The position numbers were made by a program, and so were the translations under genes. Under the pieces are notes generated by a model. That model did not search any database. It saw nothing but the letters and a program-made list of their open reading frames with translations, and was not told the DNA's origin. DNA of 64,000 nt from Nageia nagi (taxonomy: Eukaryota > Pinophyta): NCBI GenBank assembly GCA_050084985.1, contig JBITNC010000001.1, positions 197,904,001 to 197,968,000 of the forward strand, in the 5' to 3' direction. Shown one piece after another: positions 1 to 11,220 of this stretch. Within the stretch, counting starts at the first letter, position 1, and each line of letters opens with the position of its first letter.

Positions 1-1245
1 GAACCAATCTCCGGTCTCACCATGAGGCATCTAAAGATACAATTTTGATGCATTTGACAGCCTTGGAATTTTGGGAGCAAATAGACTCATGGTTGAAACT
101 AAAAAGTTTTCCATAAAGCTATAGTAATTGATCGATGAACTTACTTCTTCAGTCCATTTATCCATAGACCTGAGGGACCCATCTCCTTCATGCTTAATTA
201 AGGTCAATTTTTTTAAGAACCCCAAATTTTGATGAATTACCAACCAAATAATATATGATGCATATGCAAAATGAGATCCTTGATTAATTTATTCCAATTA
301 TTTTGAAATCCTATCTAAAATAGCAATAGCCCAATAATAAATGGTGGGAGTATTTGGGTGAGAGATCTAGTAGGCTATGGCAAGCTTTACTAATGAGATA
401 TATTTATCTAACTTTTCCCCTACTACTACTGACAACATAGATAACAACAATTGCAGGTGTGAGGAGAAACTAGATAATGACACTTCATAATTTGGAACCT
501 TTAATAAATTCATAGCATTTTCATGTTCCTATTGAGCTAAGATAGGATGTTCATCCTCATATTCAAGCTTGGTCTTATGTCCTAATTTATCAAGATAGAG
601 GGAGAGAATGGGGTATGTGGATTAAAAGTGCTAGCTAAAGATGTGGGGTCTAGGCTAAGAACCACTTTCCCCTACAAGTTTCTTACAACCCTCATTGTAG
701 GATCAAATACCCCTTTGATTAGCTCTATCAACTCTGGGATTGGGAAACATTTATGGGGAATAAAATACATAATCGCTAACCCCATTAGTGTGTAAGCAAT
801 ATGATTAAAGCCAAAAAAAGGACACTTACCTTCTATAATACCCTTTGGATTCTTGTTCTAAGTTGTTATCTCTATGTTGCATAGCAATTCTATTGAATCC
901 ATAACCTTTTTAACCACCCTTCTTGGAGTTGGCACCATATTCTTTTTAGACTACACTTCCAAGTATACCCTAATTTGATTTAACAATTCTCAATGATGCT
1001 TTGTGTTTCTTAGCTCTATTGAATATTGAAAACTTAGATAACTGCTACTCTTCAAAAGTTCTAGAGTTTGTATGTTTCAAAATGCGCTGCCTCTGCTACT
1101 TTTATTCTTAAATTCCCATGCATTGCATTTATTTTTTCAATCATGCAACATAACTACCACACTATTTGCATTAATAACTAATTTGATGCTTCTAGGCTTT
1201 TCTTGGGAACTTCAATTCCAATGGTGCTAAAAATGCATCAAGTCA
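1..1245 (-). pseudogene. Extra ORF downstream of integrase in element A (unknown function, partial)
   Basis: After the integrase C-terminus, at about 1370, the same strand goes on with protein-like sequence in three frames joined by shifts. It runs about 400 codons and is still going at the window edge. Phrases that look like real protein include CPFFGFNHIAYTLMGLAIMY near 800, LLSMLSVVVGEKLDKYI near 430 and IIWLVIHQNLGF near 245. Few stops interrupt it (near 890, 680 and 510), fewer than chance would give in DNA this AT-rich. Element B has coding sequence in the same place, with a similar LLVHQNL phrase. I do not recognise the family. It lies where env-like ORFs sit in Athila elements, but I see no clear signal peptide or transmembrane pair. 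Start codon unknown. Confidence 0.55.
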
Positions 1246-1369
1246 TTAATATTGTCATTGAATAAAAATGTACTCTTACTTGAAAATTAAATGCAAACAC
1301 ATCATATTTACAATATTTACAAAGGTAGTAAATTTTCTTTTAAAAGCATTCTCCTACCCATGTGGGCTT

Positions 1370-2640
1370 GTAATGTTTCAAATGCTACTTGTTTACTGAA
1401 ATCAATAGCTTCCACCCATTTAATTTGGCTATTTTGAAAGCATTTCTCCCAACACACTTGGCTATGATGTATGGTTCTAACCATAAAGACTCAACTTTCT
1501 TATGCTTTTTAGGTTTGGCTCTATTTGTCCCATTTTAAAATAAGATCTCCTTCTTTGAAGGTGTCTGAAGAAGCTTTCCAGATATCAAACTACCTCTTTA
1601 AAATTTCATTTCTATTTTATAAGTCTAGATAAGACTTATTATAATATTCTTTTAGATGTAATAGTTCATTCATCTGTACTTGAAATGGTTCAAATATTTC
1701 ACCATATTCTTGAAGTATTGTCAAAGCAGGAAGCTCTATATGACTTAGCAGTAAAGCCCTTTTCTCATATACCAATGCATATGGACTAGTATTGATAGCT
1801 AACTTTATAGTGATCCTATCTGCCCATAATGCCCAATTCAAATTCTCATGCCAAGTCTAGGGATTATCCTCTATAATTCTCTTAAGGATCCTTAACAAAT
1901 TCTTATTTATCGATACAACTAGCCCATTACCCTATGGATAGTGATTTGAGGAAGTCTTCTAGTAGATCCCATATCTCATAGCAAAATTAGTAATATCCAT
2001 TCCTACAAATGCCAATCCATTATCAAAAATGATTGTTTGAGTAATTACATACCTGGTAATTAGTTTCTCAATGAATTTTAGAATAGTTTTCTGACTTGCC
2101 TTTTTCATGGCTTCTACTTTAGCCCATTTAGTGAAATAATCCATGGTAGTAAGAATGAATTTATGCCTGGTTGAGGATTTTGGATTAATAATTCTAATAA
2201 ATTATAATCCCCACTATTGAAAAGGTTCTTCCACCTAAATTGGTTCTAATGGTAAAGCTACCTTTCTCTTTCTACCTACAAACCTTTGACATTCCTCACA
2301 ACTTTGAGCCTTTGTAAAAGCATCTTTGAACATAGTGGGCCAGTAATAACCTACTTGAATTATTCTACCCACCATTGTATAAATAGAATAATGACCTTTG
2401 GATACCTTAGAATGAAAATTTTTGATCAATTTTGTTATCTTGGATGAATGTATACACCTCAACAATACTCCATCATGATTTTTTCTATAAAGCACTTGGT
2501 CAATTTTTATGTAATTTTGGGCATGAATTTTAAATCTCCTTCTTTTTGATATGTTAAAATGCACAGGGAGTTTACCAAATTCAAAATACTTGTTTAATTG
2601 GCCCATCCAATCATTTTCCTCCATACCTAGTTGCTCATTT
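1370..2640 (-). pseudogene. Integrase of element A
   Basis: The zinc-binding domain lies at 2624-2240, with the H-H-C-C ligands visible as FHSK/GHYS and CEEC. The core begins with DYFTKW (2144), and the second aspartate is in FDNG (about 2030). The expected catalytic glutamate before the NKNL stretch (about 1900) appears replaced by valine. A typical INT C-terminal part follows (LNWALWADRITIK, SPYALVYEK at 1841-1700, then VNKQHLKHYKP near 1385). At least three stops or shifts break the frame. It would have inserted the cDNA copy into nuclear DNA. Its place after RT and RNase H matches Ty3/gypsy order. Confidence 0.85.
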
Positions 2641-2689
2641 AGAATTACTTATTTAGTGAAATACACTGTCTTTTTCTTCTATGACATCT

Positions 2690-3900
2690 TTGGCTAATTG
2701 CTCACAAAGGGCCTTTCCCTTTATGAGTTTAGTAGGTTTGATTCCACATAATATATTAAAATTTTAAAAATCTAATTGGGTCTCCCTTCCCTAATTTCTC
2801 CTTGCATTATATAAGATCTAACATCTGGATGTATAGTTAAGACCATGACTTTGCTATGAGCTATATAATGTTTCAACTTTCTCAAAGACTTTAGTATTGC
2901 TAAGACCTATTTTTTCACAAAAGTGTACTTATCTTCACATTTAATCATAATTTGATTGAAAAAAGTGATAGGACATTCTTCATTATTTTCAAATTTCTAT
3001 GTTAGGACAGTTGTAATGCTTGAATTAAAGCCATATGCATACAAAATGAATTCTTTGCTAAAATTTGGGTTCCTAAAGATAGGCACCTTAGTTATTGCAA
3101 ACTTGATTATTTGAAAAGCTTCTTTTCCTTCTTCATTCCATTTAAACACAACATTTTTTTTAACATGAGAGTATTAAGCTTAACAATGCTTGTAAAATTC
3201 TAAATAAATCTTCTTACAAAGTTAATCTATCTTAGAAAAGATTGTAAAGCCTTTTTGTTTAAAGGAAGAGATAATTTATTTATTACTTCTACCCTATCCA
3301 GATCAATAGCCCAAATTTGTTTTGAAATAACATGTCCAAGAAGATTTCCCTCATCTATTACAAAAAATATACTTCTTTGGGTTTAAGAAAATTCCATACC
3401 TTTTGCATTTGATGAAAGCCTACTCCAGATGCTGTACATTGAAACTCCTATCATGAGAGAAAATAGTGATATCATCTAAGTATACTAGCACACTTTTATT
3501 TACCATTTATCCAAAAGCATAGTCAATAGCCCTTTGGAAGGTTTCTCCTACATTTTATAATATAAAAGGCATTCTTTGGAAAGCAAACATTCCCCATTTG
3601 GTTGTAAAAGTCATTTTGAACTGATCTTCATTTTTTACCCAAACTTGATTATACCTTGAAAAACCATCTAGTAATGAGAATCTTTCCACTCCAACCATAC
3701 TATTTAATATTTGTTCCATAGGTGATAGAGGATAATGATCTTTTAATGAGACTCTATTTAAACCTTTGAAGTCCACACATAATCAAATCTCCCCATTTTT
3801 CTTTCTAATTAGGACTAAGTTTGCCACCCATGTAGAATGTTTAATAGGATATATGATACCAGCTTTATACAATTTTAGAACTTCTTGCTTCATTGCCACT
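2690..3900 (-). pseudogene. Reverse transcriptase plus gypsy-type RNase H of element A
   Basis: RT starts near 3890 with IKHSTWVANLVLIRKKNG and continues in a clean stretch at 3776-3555 (DFKGLNR, LLDGFSRYNQV, TTKWGMFAFQRMPF). The catalytic YLDD box is at about 3470. The RT-linked RNase H follows at about 3060-2790 (KYTFVKK, ILKSLRKLKHYIAHSKVMVL, TIHPDVRSYIMQGEIREGRP). Its usual first catalytic aspartate is not seen: the matching spot reads YAYGFNSS. A weakened gypsy RNase H is known for Tat elements, where a second RNase H is present. Several stops and shifts lie between 3550 and 2690. Confidence 0.85.
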
Positions 3901-4399
3901 TCAATCTTGGGGTTTATTGAACTTTGCTTCTATATAATTGGATTGGCATATTCAATCAATTCTATCATATGCTGAATTATAGATTTATCAAAAACCTTTA
4001 GATCATCATAATACCAAGCAATTATATCAGCATAAACTTTGCACAACTAAATAATCTCTTTGATTTGATCAGGGTTGTTGCATATGCTAATTTTTAAATT
4101 TTTTTTAGGAAGAATTTTATACTCCTTATAATTATCAAGGTCTATAATTATACCCTTTCCTCTTACCTAATCATTTTTATCAAATAACCCTTCAAATGGA
4201 ATCAGATCTCTAGGAATTATATTATTATTCAATTGGATTATATCTTGTTCTCAAAAGATGTTGACATCTTCTTCTCCTACTACATGACACACATACTAAT
4301 GTAGAAAAACTAATTGATTTAAGCCTTATCTCTAAATACTTTCCAAAAGGAATCATTATCTAGAATGGAAGGTCTAAAGATAAGTTGAATCCCTTTTTT

Positions 4400-4830
4400 C
4401 TAGAACCAATCATTGGTAGGATCGAAATTGGCTCCCATTTGAGCCAGTTCATCTGCTTCTTGGTTCAACCTCCTTGAAATGGATTGTATGTGTAGAGTTT
4501 CAAAATTTTCAAATAGATTCCACACTCTATTTTTGTAAGACTTTAAATAATGATGTTTAATAGAGCACTTACCTACGACTTGGTTTACAATTAACTTTGA
4601 GTCTCCTTTAATTTTCACACATCAGATTTGCATTTTAATAGCTTACTCCAAACCAAGGCAAAAGGCTTCATACTCAACTACATTATTGGTGCATATCTAT
4701 GTGAGCTTGTATGAGAATTGATGAATTTTTCCCATTGGTTCAATCAGGAAAATCCTAGTACTTGACCAATTTTTAGATCTAGCTCCATCAAAGAACATTT
4801 CCTAGACTTCACCTTTTCTAAACTCTTCAT
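4400..4830 (-). pseudogene. Plant-type (archaeal-like) RNase H of element A, placed before RT
   Basis: All four acidic positions of an RNase HI can be read: FFDGARSK (about 4790), NNVVEYEAF (about 4680), GDSKLIVNQV (4610) and NQEADELAQMG (4460). The NN-x-x-EYEA box is typical of the plant or archaeal-like RNase HI (aRNH) acquired by Tat elements, not of the gypsy RNase H. The final 72 codons (4618-4400) are open without a stop. It lies downstream of the protease (ends about 4930) and upstream of RT (starts about 3890), so the order is PR-aRNH-RT-gRNH-INT. Its role would be to degrade RNA in RNA/DNA hybrids during reverse transcription. Confidence 0.85.
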
Positions 4831-4924
4831 TAGTGAGCTTTAGGATGAAAGGCTTTGGTTCCATCAAATAATAATTCCCAAACTCCATGTCATAAATGGT
4901 TCTAAGCATATTCATAGATACAGG

Positions 4925-5470
4925 ATCTTTAGTTCATAATTACTCCAATAATTGATCACTCTCTTTTAACTCACTTAGGATTGCATTAACCTCATCCTTC
5001 TTTTCTATATGAACATCAAAAAAATTTTCATTATCCAACCTTACTCTCTTATCTCCATAAGGAATTAAATAATGAGTGTAATCCATTGCTAAATAACCCC
5101 CTATTTTTGCTATGAACTCCTTGGATAAACATAACTTGAAAAGAGGAGGAAGTTCAACTACTACAATTTCCTGAGTGATGATCATAGAAGGAAACTTATG
5201 TATATTTAAAACTATGTCTTTGATAACCCCAATAGTCTTAACTGGGGTTGAGTCTAACTACAACACTCTCATGAATGTTCTAGTAAGAGGTAGCCCCATT
5301 ACATCACATACTACTTTAGGCATCACAGTAGTGGCTACTCTGGAATCGACTAAATAGTTATGTAGAACATACCCATGGAACTCTAAAGTCATATAAAAAG
5401 TTAGTGGTTTATTTTTTCCCATTTTCAAATATTTGGATGTCTCAAACAAGTTTAACACCCTATCAATTCC
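4925..5470 (-). pseudogene. Aspartic protease of element A
   Basis: A retropepsin-like stretch: YLVDSRVATTVMPK at about 5360-5310 stands where active copies have an LVDSGA active site, so the catalytic motif is damaged (DSR for DSG). Further conserved-looking text follows, with DVMGLPLTRT, then IVVVELPPLFKLCLSKEFIAK and YLIPYGDKRVRL. Two open pieces (5458-5258 and 5185-4940) are joined by a short broken stretch. Upstream is gag, in the same direction. Downstream the aRNH begins after about 100 bp. Confidence 0.75.
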
Positions 5471-5479
5471 TTCATTTAA

Positions 5480-7240
5480 TGTTGTAAGGGCTATCCTTAA
5501 TAAATTTATTTGCCTAGGGATTTTTAAGGCATCAAATAAAGATATATTTGAAGGGGTTCTCTTTAATTCTTCTACAATATTGAAATCATAAGTGACTAGA
5601 GGCTTACCATCTTTGTCAAAGAACCTTTTTTGAAATTTCTAATTTTCATCCCTCCTTTGATGCCTTATGAGCAAGGAAAATCTTAACTTCTAGATCATTT
5701 TATCATCGAATTCATCAACTTTAGGCATCTATCTAGCTTCTAGAACTAGAAATTTATGAGATGTAGCTTCTTTTGGGGGTGTCATGTTCATAGAATAGGG
5801 AGCTATACTGAGCTTCTTAGCAGCTACTAGATCATGAACTTTTGGAGATTCAACTCTTTTATCTAGTAGATTTGATACATGAGGCCTCTTTGCAAACCTT
5901 GTTTCTATAGCAAAAACACCTACATTAGTTGGGATGAAATTCATCAAATTTACATTTCAAATCATATCATCAGCTACACCAAGTGGAGGAATTCCTTTAC
6001 TTTTAGATAAGTAGTCCTAATATTGATATATAGGGTAAGAATTTTGTTCATGAGCATCATTGCAAGCTAAACATAAGCCCACTATCTATCTAGAAGAAGA
6101 AGCTTGATCTATATCCTCTATTAGCACATGCTAATTTTGAGCTTTTTCTACAATTGGATATGGGAATCTCCTAGTATTATTTTATCTACTCAAGAGAGTG
6201 ATATGGTTTGCCATGTTCCTACATAAAGCTTTCAATTCTTGTATCTCATTTTGAGAGGGAGCTACTTGATTTACTCCAAACTGATGTGGGGCTGATAAAG
6301 CTAGAGGAGCTCTTAAGGTAGGTAAAGCTAATGGAAACTATTGAATTAATGTAGGAATACTAGCCAGAGGTGGGGCCATACAAATTACTAAGGGTCTTAT
6401 TACCTAGTTTTATGGTAACATTGGAAAGTATGGCATTGGCATGCAGCTGGGTAGTTTTCCTACCAAAATGAGATAAGCTTCAACAAACATTGCTTGTCTA
6501 TAAACTTCCAAAAAAATGGTTACTTTGAAATTTTGAATTTGCAAAGAGAGATCAGAGGGAAAGGATCTCAAATAATACATCAAATATTATGATTACTAGG
6601 GCCTAACTAATATCAAAACTCTTTTCCAAGATTTTGGAATCTAATATTAAAGTCTAGAATATTCTCTTATTCATATCTTTTGATAGAGGTGAGTTGAGTT
6701 AGTAAGGATAAAGGGTCTCCTACTTCATTACATTTTAGGATGAAGGGATCTACCAACTGAGCCTAAGAAGTTATAGATCCAATAGCAAGGCTTCTATACC
6801 AATCAAGGACCTTACCCTTGAATGATTATGCTAACAGTCTTACCATGACATCTTCATTTTGAATATTATGGAACTTAGCCAAAATGATTACATCTACACA
6901 ATGTTCATAGGCTATTTTCTCCTATGGTGGCATCAAAATCAGGTAGAGTTTTAAATACATTTCTTAGGATATCATGCAATGTAGCTAGAGCCAAAGGTAC
7001 CCCATCGTCCCATGTAGGATAGATATTTGGAGTAGGATTATCCATTTTAGGATAAGTAGTCCTAGTATGAAGGTTGAATGGTACTATTTTGAATGGATAT
7101 TCAAAAGTGTTGATACTACCAAAATATCTAGACTTGATCATGGTGTTTCTTTTAGAAGGACCAAGTTCTTTAAAATTTGTGATGTCTTTAGCTACTTTGG
7201 ATTTTGATCTTATCCACATAAACTCTAGTAGCAACTAAAA
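5480..7240 (-). pseudogene. Gag of element A
   Basis: The stretch between the PBS-like site and the protease is coding-like, with many stops. The N-terminal piece at 7234-6905 is open for 109 codons. The C-terminal end (about 5650-5560) carries a phrase of the FNIVEELKRTPSNISLFDAL type that precedes the protease in Tat and Athila elements. Element B has the same phrase in the same place (about 54610-54560), as well as a PTPxxxPTW motif like the one here at about 7030-7000. No clear CCHC knuckle remains. Start at 7234 is the first methionine of the open stretch and is not certain. Confidence 0.65.
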
Positions 7241-7331
7241 GAATCTAGGTATAGGTAGCAACAATAATAACTATAAAATTTGCTTTGATACATACCATCA
7301 ATATTGCTTCTAGTAGAGCCACCAATGAAAT

Positions 7332-7356
7332 CTTTTGTATCCCATTGATCATGCCA
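7332..7356 (-). promoter_or_regulatory. PBS-like site of element A
   Basis: Minus-strand sequence starting TGGCATGATCAATGGGATAC, 14 bp inside the inferred LTR edge (7371). The matching site in element B starts TGGCACACTCAATGGGACTT, 20 bp inside its LTR. Conservation between two diverged copies argues that it is functional sequence. It begins with the TGG that pairs with a tRNA CCA end, and the GGGAC part fits a T-arm. It is not the initiator-Met type. I cannot name the tRNA. Confidence 0.55.
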
Positions 7357-7370
7357 AAAGGATATATTAT

Positions 7371-8900
7371 TGATGGAAATTATGTAATATATACATCCTT
7401 GGATGATTTCGACCAAAGTATATCATGAATAGGCTAACATAGTAACCTAATCTCTAGAGTAGGTTGGTTCATTATGTATTGGGTGCACGTGAAAAGAATA
7501 AGTAATAAGAAAGAAACAAAAGAGGGTAGAGTGTGAGAAATAAAGTAAGAAGGATAGGGAGCAAGAGTAAAGCAAAGGGGTAGATCACTAGTTCAACATA
7601 GGCTTTCACATTATGTGAAACCTTGGTAAGAATCTAGTGTAGCAGCCATAGTGTAAGCTTTCATTCTCTAAATTATTTTTTAGCTTAACTCTACCATATA
7701 AGTAGACATAATTATACCAACAACTCACTGTTATCATTTAGAAAATATCCATTACTTGCCATAATATAACCAGATTAAGAATAATAATGCTGTGTTGGAC
7801 AAGAAAGGTCAAGATGGCATTGTATTACTAATAAAATAGAAGGTCATAAAAAATAAATACAAAGGGAAATACTAGGGATTCTAACCTTTTTCTTTATCTT
7901 CAACTAAATTTATACTAGGCTAGAGCAGTTATAGAATGATTGAAACAAAATAGTTACAAAATGGCCCAAAGATTCTAGTCCTCTTTTAATAAATGACTAA
8001 CTACCTTTGCCACATGGCATTTTATTTCTAAATATTGAAAGATCTAGAATTGTAACTACCTCTAAATTGTGATGTGCATGCTTCTTAGGTGCTATTGGAC
8101 CTGTATTACATTTTAGAAAGATTCTCTCATTGATTATGATGATTCCAGAGTTTTTTTTATCTTCTAGTGGTTATTTTGAAACCTTTTCAATTTTTAGCTC
8201 ACATTTTGGAGTCTTTTGGTGAATTTTTTCTTGGATGGATATTCCTTTTGTTACATATAACATCATCAATCTCCACACTTTGGTCTTGAAGGCTTTTATT
8301 TTCTATTAACATCACTTTCTTCTTACACCTTTGTAAGGTTAAGCAAGTAACTTTAGGAGATCTTAGTTTTTCTTGTGACATCATCCTCCTCTAGGTACAT
8401 TCTTTTGGTTAAAGTGGGTTCCAATTTACTTTGCCAACATCACCTTTTTCATGCCCCAAAACACCTAACTTAGCTACCATGGAACTTTTACAATTACTTG
8501 CTAACATCACTACTCCTAGAGTCCAGTTTTAGATAAAAATAATACTTGCCTATACTCTACTCACATCATATCCAATGATTGTTATACATAGTGAATTTTC
8601 TCATAAAAACTATTGGAGTTTACTTTGTTGACATCACCTCCTTTCATTTCCTTGAAATCCTAACTCAATTTATATAAAGCTTTTAGCATTACTTGTTGAC
8701 ATCACTACTCTTAGAGTCCAATTTTAGATGAAAATAATACTTGCCTATACTCTACTAACATCATGTTTGGAGATTGCTATAATTAGTGTATTTCCTCATC
8801 AAAACTATTCAAAAGTTTCATAAAACACACTACTTTAGATAAATAAGAACAATACATGTCAAGAAGCCACTAGGGTGTTAGGTTATGTATGCATATACAC
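7371..8900 (-). repeat. 5' LTR of element A (outer end approximate)
   Basis: The inner edge (plus-strand TGATGG at 7371) is placed by analogy with element B, whose LTR begins TGATCAG or TGATCGG after the same PBS-like motif. Weak similarity to the B LTR continues (purine-rich agtaataagaaagaaac-like text near 7500). The partner LTR is outside the window, so the outer end cannot be checked. Within it lies a decayed array with an ACATCA motif about every 64 bp (8255-8770). Confidence 0.5.
8255..8770. repeat. Decayed tandem array with ACATCA boxes inside LTR of element A
   Basis: Boxes of the form (T)RACATCA recur at about 8259, 8308, 8377, 8436, 8502, 8562, 8630, 8697 and 8757. Most spacings are 59-69 bp. 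A longer internal duplication of about 195 bp is clear: the stretch from 8502 (ACATCACTACTCCTAGAGTC) recurs from 8697. Several boxes read TGACATCA, which resembles bZIP-bound TGACGTCA-type sites. LTR subrepeats of this sort often act as enhancers in plant retrotransposons, which is inference here. Confidence 0.6.
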
Positions 8901-9109
8901 CTCCTCTACCATGAAAATGATTAGTATAATACATGGAGAAACTAGGCCATAGGAAGAAGCTGACACATTCCATATTAAACTATAAGAATTTAATTTCTTG
9001 GAGATAAAGAAAATCTAGCTTCCCAAATAGACTAGTAACTTTAGCAATTTCACTATGGGCCAAATATTTTTAGAATGGGTCCATCAATGATATGATATTC
9101 CATGGCATA

Positions 9110-10345
9110 AAAATCATTGGACATGTTCAAGGTTCATGTAACCATCAAAATCTTCAACATCATTGATATCATTATCAAAATCCTTAGTATCATCTAGCTC
9201 CCTAAGGGAAGCATAAGGGTTTATGAGAAATTTTACATGATTAGTACCAACAAACATATTGAAAGAATGCTTCTCATGTCAAGAAGCAACATGAATTCTT
9301 GGAGGACTTCAAGACCTACTAGGTCACATTAATACCCCTTTATTTAGCTTCCAAAATGTCTCACTAAGGGCTATGAGTGCTAACAGGTGTAGAGGTTAGC
9401 TTAGGAGTAGTGGAATGAGGAGATGGGGTTACCTAAATGTTCTCTCAAGAGAGAATAATAGGGCTTGTAGTCCTGGCTCTTAACCATGGTCCATTTCCTT
9501 GATGGATCATTATGCCTATTACCAATGCTTGGGGAATGAGGCTATCTAGTAGGGTGTGGTGCATGTGCAACTAGAGCCACCATTGCCTAATTATGGGATT
9601 TGAATCTACCCTCCATGAGAGGTAAATCTCTAATTTTGTTCTCAACATATTGGTAATGATAAAAAGTATTTGTATGATTGATATAAACTAAAATTTGATA
9701 ATAAGATCTATTACCAACTTTAATGACCAAATGATCACTAAGATCATTATATAAATCTATTTTTACACATACCTTTTTGTAGGGAAGAAATCCATAAAAC
9801 TTGGGTCAATAAACACAGATGAAAGTTCCTAAAGGAGCCATAATACTTTCCATGAAGGGCCAAAGAGGAACTAACAGTCCAAGGAGTTCAACCTAGATGG
9901 ATACTTCCAATAGAGCTCCTTCATTGATAGAGAAATATTGCATCCAAGGTTGAAATACCAAGAGCAAGTTTTTTACATACCAAGGATCATGGTCAAAAAT
10001 GGATTTGGTATGGTCTTCATGGGGTAAACAAAAGAGAAAAAAACCTTTCATGAGGTTTTGAATACCTTCAACTTCAACTCCATACAAAGTCTAGTATTGT
10101 TGAACCTAGCTACATATAACAAATTTCATAGGAATACAACCCAAAAAGTATCCTATCAAAGTATGACTTTCTAACCAACCACATGCATTGTTAAAATCGT
10201 CAACAAGGATATAAACATCATGAATAAAGGGAATACCTTGCTATAGACATTTGGGATGAACTTTTGAGCTTCTTTGGGTGCCATTACTCCTTCTAGTAAC
10301 TTCATTATGAGTTGAAGCTATTTAATAGGTAGAATCCATTAAAAA
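9110..10345 (-). pseudogene. LINE (L1-type) ORF1 fragment with DUF4283-like domain
   Basis: On the minus strand a degenerate frame reads through a DUF4283-type domain: IGYFLGCIPMKFV near 10160, then YGVEVEGIQNLMKGFFLFCLP (10087 onward), HDPWYVKNLLLVFQPWM (about 9980) and EVSIxVELLGLLVPLWPFME. A zinc-knuckle-like tail follows at about 9690-9600 (YHYQYVENKIRDLPLMEGRF), in which all cysteines have been lost. This pair of domains is typical of ORF1 in plant L1 LINEs. I see no endonuclease or reverse transcriptase, nor a poly-A tail. Text from about 9330 to 9110 (FVGTNHVKFLINPYASLREL) may be the ORF1 C-terminus. Confidence 0.7.
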
Positions 10346-11220
10346 GAAAAGAAAAAATTGATTAAGGTGATGGAAACTAGTTGATGTGGCCCTCAGAGCC
10401 AAAAGAATTTAAGAAGTCTCATATAACTTTTAATACAGTATGAAACCCTAGGCCAATGGTTTGGCTCATGAACCAAATAAAACCTTAGCAGAGGGATCTC
10501 CCAATATTAACTATAATTTTCAAATAGATAAATATGATAAAAGCAAGTAAATTATTATTTACAAAACATCACTAATGTGACCAATATTAACAATATTTAA
10601 TATAATATGCCTAACTATTTATAATGTTTGATAATCATGCTAATGATAAAAGGGAGGTAGGCCAAATGTAATGCAAGGTAATATATTTGGGTTTGTATAG
10701 CATGATTTAGATCCCTTCTTGAATCCCTCACAAGATTTTTAGATGACTATAATATTCCTTTTGTGTGTAAGCCATCCTTCTTGTATCCTTGACAAGATCA
10801 TTAGATGACTATAATATTTATTATTTTAAAAATACTTAGCCCATAAAATGATTTCTTCAAGGAGCATACATCATTCAAGATTTCATTTAGAGAGCTACAT
10901 AACTCATTTTCATCATATGCAAGGACCTTGAAAAGTGAGTCATTATATACTTCCCCCATTGGACTAAATATAGTCCCATGTATTTACTTCATCATCTTTG
11001 AATGGAAATATATTCATAATCAATATTTTTATTAATAAAATAGTTCACCCATTAAGAATAATTTTTTTACTAAACCATTATTTCCTTTATATAAAATATG
11101 TCATCAACATATTTGTACAAGGACATACAACATTGTTTAAGAACTAGTCTATATATCCATTGAGCAACTAGACAACTCATGCTTACTATATAGATAAAGG
11201 TTTTGAAAAGTAGGTCATTG
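10346..11220. other. No recognisable gene
   Basis: AT-rich sequence with short near-repeats: ctagatgactataatattcc-like text appears at about 10740 and again at about 10803. No coding, LTR or RNA-gene signal that I can support. Confidence 0.5.

Larger units (their letters stand above)
1..8900 (-). mobile_element. Element A: Tat-like Ty3/gypsy LTR retrotransposon, decayed, left end outside window
   Basis: On the minus strand the recognisable parts follow in order: 5' LTR (from 7371 upward), PBS-like site (7332-7356), gag, aspartic protease, a plant-type RNase H, reverse transcriptase with its own RNase H, integrase, and a further coding stretch running off the window start. Stops and frameshifts occur in every domain, so the element is dead. 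The plant-type RNase H is the mark of the Tat/Ogre group of Ty3/gypsy elements. Its place before RT is unusual. The outer LTR end is not resolved: about 8900 is where similarity to LTR-type sequence fades, but an LTR as long as that of element B (1.9 kb) would reach about 9.3 kb. The 3' LTR lies outside the window. Confidence 0.8.
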
